Shown here: piece by piece, positions 60,613 to 64,000 of the stretch
How positions within the stretch are numbered: position 1 is the first letter of the stretch
Layout of the letters: each line of letters opens with the position of its first letter
NCBI RefSeq assembly: GCF_049310925.1
Contig: NZ_JBMERP010000007.1
Span: 1-64,000 of the forward strand
Length of the DNA stretch: 64,000 nt
Direction: 5' to 3'
Source of the DNA: Virgibacillus_F sp049310925
GTDB taxonomy: Bacteria > Bacillota > Bacilli > Bacillales > Amphibacillaceae
Position numbers and translations under genes: made by a program
The notes under the pieces: model-generated
Databases searched by the model: none
Told to the model about the DNA's origin: nothing
Seen by the model: only the letters and a program-made list of their open reading frames with translations

Positions 60613-62967
60613 TTAAACTTCCATTTCTAACTCTTCTACTCTTCCCTCAAAATATTTAACATCTTTTTTTGCATTATAACGTTCAGCTTTTTCAACTTTC
60701 ACTGCAACACTATATTGAGGGATTCCAGAAGGACCATCGTAAATACCTTTTGGAATCAAGAAATTTCCTTCTGGGAAATGAAGACCGACATTTCCCTTTG
60801 CAATTTCCGCAAAATTAGCTTTTCCCTGGAAGGTACCGTGTTGGTTATAAACTACAACTGGTTCTCCGTTTGTGATATTTAATTCCTTGGCATCCTTCTC
60901 ACTCATTAATACATCGTAACGACCAGCGCCGTTAAGTGGATCTGTTTTTTTGTAAACCATAGAGTTGAACTGTTTTCCACGACGAGTTGTAATGTAGAAT
61001 GTTCCTTCTGGCTTATTAAGGCTAGGAATATCAACTGAAATCAAGTTTCCTTTCCCATCAGGAGTTGGACAAACTCCACCTTCGCACAACCATGCACCAC
61101 CCCATTGGAAAACATCACCTTGATTTTCCATATATTGAACTCCATCGTAATCTTTATTTGCCAATGCAATCTCATTTCTTATAGCTTGACCGTCTTTAAA
61201 ATCTACTAGATGTGCTGTTTCTGGTTTTACCCTTTTAGCAAGATCGATGTAGATTTTCCATTCTGTGCGTGCTTCTTCAACCACCTGTTTATTACCTTTT
61301 ATTTCAGGAGAGAAATAAACCATGCGTTCTGTCGATGTAGATGTACCTCCACCTTCTTGTTCATAACGAGTTTTTGCTGGAAGAACAATAACTGCTTCTT
61401 TTGCATCAACTAGTGTTGAAGTATTAAAAATAATATCTTGGTGAACCCGAATTTCTAATTCAGACAACGCTTTTTCAATAAATTCTGGGTTTGGCATTGT
61501 TTCTAAGAAATTTCCACCACTCATATAATATAATTTTAGCTTTCTATCATTATCATTGGGTAGCACAACATTCTCAAGAGAAACTCCAACAATATCACCC
61601 TGCCACTTTGGCAGTTCAAAATTCCATATGTCTTCTATTCTATTAACATTTTCCTTGTCCCAGCCTCCACCAGGAAGAACAAATGGATCTGCTCCCATTT
61701 CACCAGATCCTTGAACACTAGAGTGACCACGGAAAGGCATCAAACCAGCATGTTCGCGCCCTATGTGCCCACGGAGTAGTGCAAGGTTAGCAACTTGCGA
61801 AATGTTGTCAGTTGCAAACGAGTGCATAGTTAAACCTAATGCCCAAGCATATACCGCATTTTTGCTATTAGCTAACAACTCAGACAACTCAGCTATTCTT
61901 TCTTTTTCTACTCCTGAGGATTTCACAATTTCTTCCCAAGTTTGTTCTTCGACTTTAGCTTTAAGCTCCTCATAATCATTAACATGCTCTTGCACAAATT
62001 GATGATTAATTGCCGAACCAACTGCCTCTTCTTCCATTTCAAACCAATGTTTCATGATCCCGTGCATTAAGGCTATATCTCCACCAATGTTTACTTGATA
62101 AAAATCATCTGCAATTTTGGTACCGAACAATGCAGATTCAGCATTTGAAGGAACCCAGTACTTATCCATCGCCGGCTCTCTATATGGGTTAATAACAATA
62201 ATCTTTGTTCCTTTTTTCTTAGCTGCTAGCATGTATTTAGTTGATACAGGTGAACTGTTTGAAGCAACAGAACCCCAAAACAATAGCACATCAGTGCCGA
62301 TCCAATCCTGATAGTTTGAACTACTCGCTCCAATACCTACTGAACGTTTAAGGGCTGTTTTTGAAGGTGAATGGCAGATACGAGAAGCATTGTCAACATG
62401 ATTTGTTCCAAGGAATCGAGAGACCTTTCCAGCAACATAGTAAGATTCATTGGTAATCCCTCTCGAAGTCAAATAAAACCCATATTGTTTCGGGTCAAGC
62501 TTTTTCATCTTTTCAGCAATCATATCCATCGCTTCATCCCAATCAAGACGTGAAAACTTTCTCTCCCCTTTTCTCCGAATCAGTGGGTATGGGATTCGGC
62601 CTAACTGACGCAGTTCTGCGCTACTATATTTCTTTAGTTCATCAATATCTGCATGAACCAACTCTTCATCCATTGCTGGCATTGTACTAAGACGCAATAC
62701 ATTCAAACGAGTTGTACATATATGAGGACCTTTTAGTGTTTGGTCTTTAAGACCTGAAACTCCTAGTGCACATCCGTCACAAACACCTTTTGTAAGAATA
62801 TTTTTAGCGTAATTTAAATTATCCTTATTTTCCCACATAATTTTCATCGTGTCTCTTATGTGTTTGGGTTTTACCTTTCCTAAACCAAATGGAACTGGAC
62901 TCACCCAATGTTTAGGTGCAGGTACTTTAGATATTTTAATAGGTCCTTGGTGTTTTGTTTCTCCCAT
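60613..62967 (-). CDS. FdhF/YdeP-family molybdopterin oxidoreductase (formate dehydrogenase alpha-like)
   Basis: 784 residues. An N-terminal segment with CDGCALG (C63, C66) and C84 can hold an Fe-S cluster. The molybdopterin domain follows (FSRLDWDEAMDMIAEKM, FLTSRG-type YLTSRGITNESYYVAGKVSRFLG), and NASRICHSPSKTALKRSVG puts a Cys (C198) where formate dehydrogenases have Sec or Cys as Mo ligand. The C-terminal molydopterin-dinucleotide binding domain contains TTRRGKQFNSMVY. It has no Tat signal, so it is cytoplasmic. AAGGAGTG precedes the ATG. The OFA-type transporter and DUF2294 gene upstream support formate as substrate; the family is loosely characterised. Confidence 0.88.
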   Translation of the reverse strand: MGETKHQGPIKISKVPAPKHWVSPVPFGLGKVKPKHIRDTMKIMWENKDNLNYAKNILTKGVCDGCALGVSGLKDQTLKGPHICTTRLNVLRLSTMPAMDEELVHADIDELKKYSSAELRQLGRIPYPLIRRKGERKFSRLDWDEAMDMIAEKMKKLDPKQYGFYLTSRGITNESYYVAGKVSRFLGTNHVDNASRICHSPSKTALKRSVGIGASSSNYQDWIGTDVLLFWGSVASNSSPVSTKYMLAAKKKGTKIIVINPYREPAMDKYWVPSNAESALFGTKIADDFYQVNIGGDIALMHGIMKHWFEMEEEAVGSAINHQFVQEHVNDYEELKAKVEEQTWEEIVKSSGVEKERIAELSELLANSKNAVYAWALGLTMHSFATDNISQVANLALLRGHIGREHAGLMPFRGHSSVQGSGEMGADPFVLPGGGWDKENVNRIEDIWNFELPKWQGDIVGVSLENVVLPNDNDRKLKLYYMSGGNFLETMPNPEFIEKALSELEIRVHQDIIFNTSTLVDAKEAVIVLPAKTRYEQEGGGTSTSTERMVYFSPEIKGNKQVVEEARTEWKIYIDLAKRVKPETAHLVDFKDGQAIRNEIALANKDYDGVQYMENQGDVFQWGGAWLCEGGVCPTPDGKGNLISVDIPSLNKPEGTFYITTRRGKQFNSMVYKKTDPLNGAGRYDVLMSEKDAKELNITNGEPVVVYNQHGTFQGKANFAEIAKGNVGLHFPEGNFLIPKGIYDGPSGIPQYSVAVKVEKAERYNAKKDVKYFEGRVEELEMEV

Positions 62968-63195
62968 ATTTTACTCACTCCTTATAAAATTAACTACTTT
63001 ATGCGCAAACTAAGAACAAAAGCGCAAGCATCCGTTTAGAAGAGGGCTGACTTAGACTGCACGTGTTCTGTATCATCGTCTGCATAACCTGACTCCTGGA
63101 AGCCACCGTATGACCTGTGCCCACGCAACGTTGGTAGTTAGATGTTGCCACCCAAATTGGTACCTTAATTATGCACATCCTATGAAATTTCAAAG
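62968..63195 (-). promoter_or_regulatory. Possible structured leader RNA of the molybdoenzyme gene
   Basis: About 225 bases lie between the previous gene's terminator and the FdhF-type start, and the part 63060-63160 is unusually GC-rich with short complementary blocks (GCAAC/GTTGC at 63125-63148, GGTGGC-type pairs, CCAGGAGTCAGG). No gene fits. A molybdenum-cofactor riboswitch would make sense before a molybdoenzyme gene, but I cannot match its consensus from memory. Confidence 0.3.
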
Positions 63196-63199
63196 AAAA

Positions 63200-63238
63200 A
63201 ACCACCGCAAATTCCACAAGGAAAATAATACGGTGGTT
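63200..63238 (-). terminator. Terminator of the DUF2294 gene
   Basis: On the minus strand AACCACCG (63231-63238) pairs with CGGTGGTT (63200-63207), followed by TTTTTC. Confidence 0.75.
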
Positions 63239-63273
63239 AAGTCTTAAGCAGGGTCGCTACTAAGTGCCAAACC

Positions 63274-63633
63274 TTATTGACGATATTTTTCTTCTATATT
63301 TTCATCAAATATGAAGATAGACATTCCGAAGTCGCGGTCAATATCAATATCAACAAACAAATCTACATATTTACAACCTAAGTAATCTTCCATTTCTACA
63401 GGAGGGTTTTTTCTGTACATTTCTTTCACCATTTCTGTTCGTGCAGCTCGAAGCACTTGCTTTCCTTCATTTGCGCCTGCGATGAACCTTTCTACTGGCG
63501 ATAGATTACCCTCCATCTCGCAAATAGCCCAGTTCTTACAAAATGTTGTTGTAATTTTGCTAGGACCTTTACCCATATGTTTTTTTCTAAAAGAGCGAAC
63601 AAGGTTACTGAATTCTGCCTCATACTTATTCAC
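63274..63633 (-). CDS. DUF2294 (MpsC-like) protein
   Basis: 119 residues. The family is shown by KYEAEFSNLVRSFRKKHMGKGPSKITT, LSPVERFIAG, RTEMVKEMY and YVDLFVDIDIDRDFGMSIFIFD. GTG at 63633 has AGGAGG six to seven bases upstream. DUF2294 proteins occur alone or linked to formate dehydrogenase and cation-coupled genes in Bacilli; one group is linked to a Na+-translocating membrane-potential system. Here it lies between a formate/oxalate-type transporter and an FdhF-type enzyme, but its role is unknown. Confidence 0.85.
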   Translation of the reverse strand: MNKYEAEFSNLVRSFRKKHMGKGPSKITTTFCKNWAICEMEGNLSPVERFIAGANEGKQVLRAARTEMVKEMYRKNPPVEMEDYLGCKYVDLFVDIDIDRDFGMSIFIFDENIEEKYRQ

Positions 63634-63708
63634 GGGTGTCCTCCTACCTAAAACAATAACTAGCCTACACTTTCTCCAAACTCTATTAGTTGGTTTAAAG
63701 ACTATATA

Positions 63709-64000
63709 TTAGCTTGCTAAACTTTTAGCCTCTTCAGTACTAAGTAACTGTAATTTTTTGATGTCTTTGCGAATAAAAAAAGTAATGATTAAAGCAATAA
63801 TAAATAATCCTGCAAAAAACGTCAAGCTTGTAGAATAACTCCCTGTTGTATCCTTCATCCATGCGGCAAACATCGGTCCTGCTAAACCGGCAGCTGCCCA
63901 TGCAGTTAAAATGTACCCATGAATTGCACCAAGCTGCTTTGTCCCAAATAAATCCCCGATGTATGCTGGGATTGCAGCGAACCCTCCGCCATAACACGTA
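63709..64000 (-). CDS. MFS transporter, oxalate/formate antiporter family (3' end only)
   Basis: The last 96 codons of a gene that runs off the right edge. The frame reads YGGGFAAIPAYIGDLFGTKQ, LGAIHGYILTAWAAAGLAGP, MFAAWMKDTTGSYS and a final span before a basic tail ending KKLQLLSTEEAKSLAS. The first stretch is a hallmark of the OxlT/OFA branch of the major facilitator superfamily. It probably moves formate, oxalate or another monocarboxylate, consistent with the downstream DUF2294 and FdhF-type genes. An overlapping frame with a start codon in the same stretch is a shadow. Confidence 0.88.
   Translation of the reverse strand, partial: TCYGGGFAAIPAYIGDLFGTKQLGAIHGYILTAWAAAGLAGPMFAAWMKDTTGSYSTSLTFFAGLFIIALIITFFIRKDIKKLQLLSTEEAKSLAS

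Noticed and set aside
60613..62967. Selenocysteine in the formate-dehydrogenase-like enzyme
   Set aside because: The Mo-ligand position is an ordinary Cys codon (C198) and there is no in-frame TGA.
63100..63160. T-box or cobalamin riboswitch before the FdhF-type gene
   Set aside because: GGGTGGCAAC and CCAGGAGTCAGG resemble parts of those motifs, but the order and partner elements are absent.
63740..63997. An 85-codon minus-strand frame at the right edge
   Set aside because: It is out of frame with the clear OFA-type MFS sequence, which covers the same bases and ends at 63709.

Overview
The window is low-GC chromosomal DNA from a Bacillaceae-type Firmicute, most like the Oceanobacillus/Virgibacillus/Lentibacillus group. 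Support comes from Gram-positive lipoprotein signals, strong AGGAGG ribosome sites with many TTG/GTG starts, Firmicute-type GlpP, GalT2, YpbF, YflT and DUF2294 proteins, and interspersed repeats of a kind I associate with Bacillaceae. The genus is inference; no rRNA, tRNA, CRISPR array, phage or transposase gene was seen.

1-18.2 kb is a hexose region. glpP lies at the edge. It is followed by a ROK sugar kinase, an aldo/keto reductase and a glucose/galactose/mannose-type ABC importer (binding protein 4660-5943, two permeases). Upstream on the same strand is a three-part sensor: membrane-anchored sugar-binding protein, LytS/YesM-type kinase and YesN-type AraC regulator. A divergent ROK repressor with a perfect dyad operator precedes the Leloir set galK-galE-galT-galM and a mannose-6-phosphate isomerase. 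A decayed ROK gene follows.

18.2-33.6 kb is mixed: a Gfo/Idh/MocA oxidoreductase, two unknown small proteins flanked by repeats, a sulfonate-type ABC importer with cysteine synthase, repeat-rich DNA, isoaspartyl dipeptidase, YpbF, an unknown transporter-like protein, a CPA2 antiporter, a 56-residue protein, an SDR enzyme, an amino-acid permease broken by an internal deletion, and a formamidase/acetamidase.

34.0-36.5 kb is proBA. 36.9-47.0 kb is the most notable locus: LacI regulator, ABC importer, GH3 beta-glucosidase and a 1109-residue GH94 phosphorylase. It matches the content of the Listeria innocua beta-1,2-glucooligosaccharide (sophorooligosaccharide) locus, and has well-formed divergent promoters with a matching 12-bp operator at each and a cre-like site.

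47-64 kb holds a membrane protein, a UlaG-like hydrolase, a pRiA4b ORF-3-type protein, a BsuPI lipoprotein, paired short chromate transporters, a cytoplasmic gamma-glutamyltransferase, a five-gene peptide ABC importer, an Lrp/AsnC regulator (a ywrABCD-like set with the importer placed inside it), a YflT stress protein with a SigB-like promoter, uracil-DNA glycosylase, and a formate module (FdhF/YdeP-type molybdoenzyme, DUF2294 protein, and the 3' end of an oxalate/formate-family MFS transporter running off the window).
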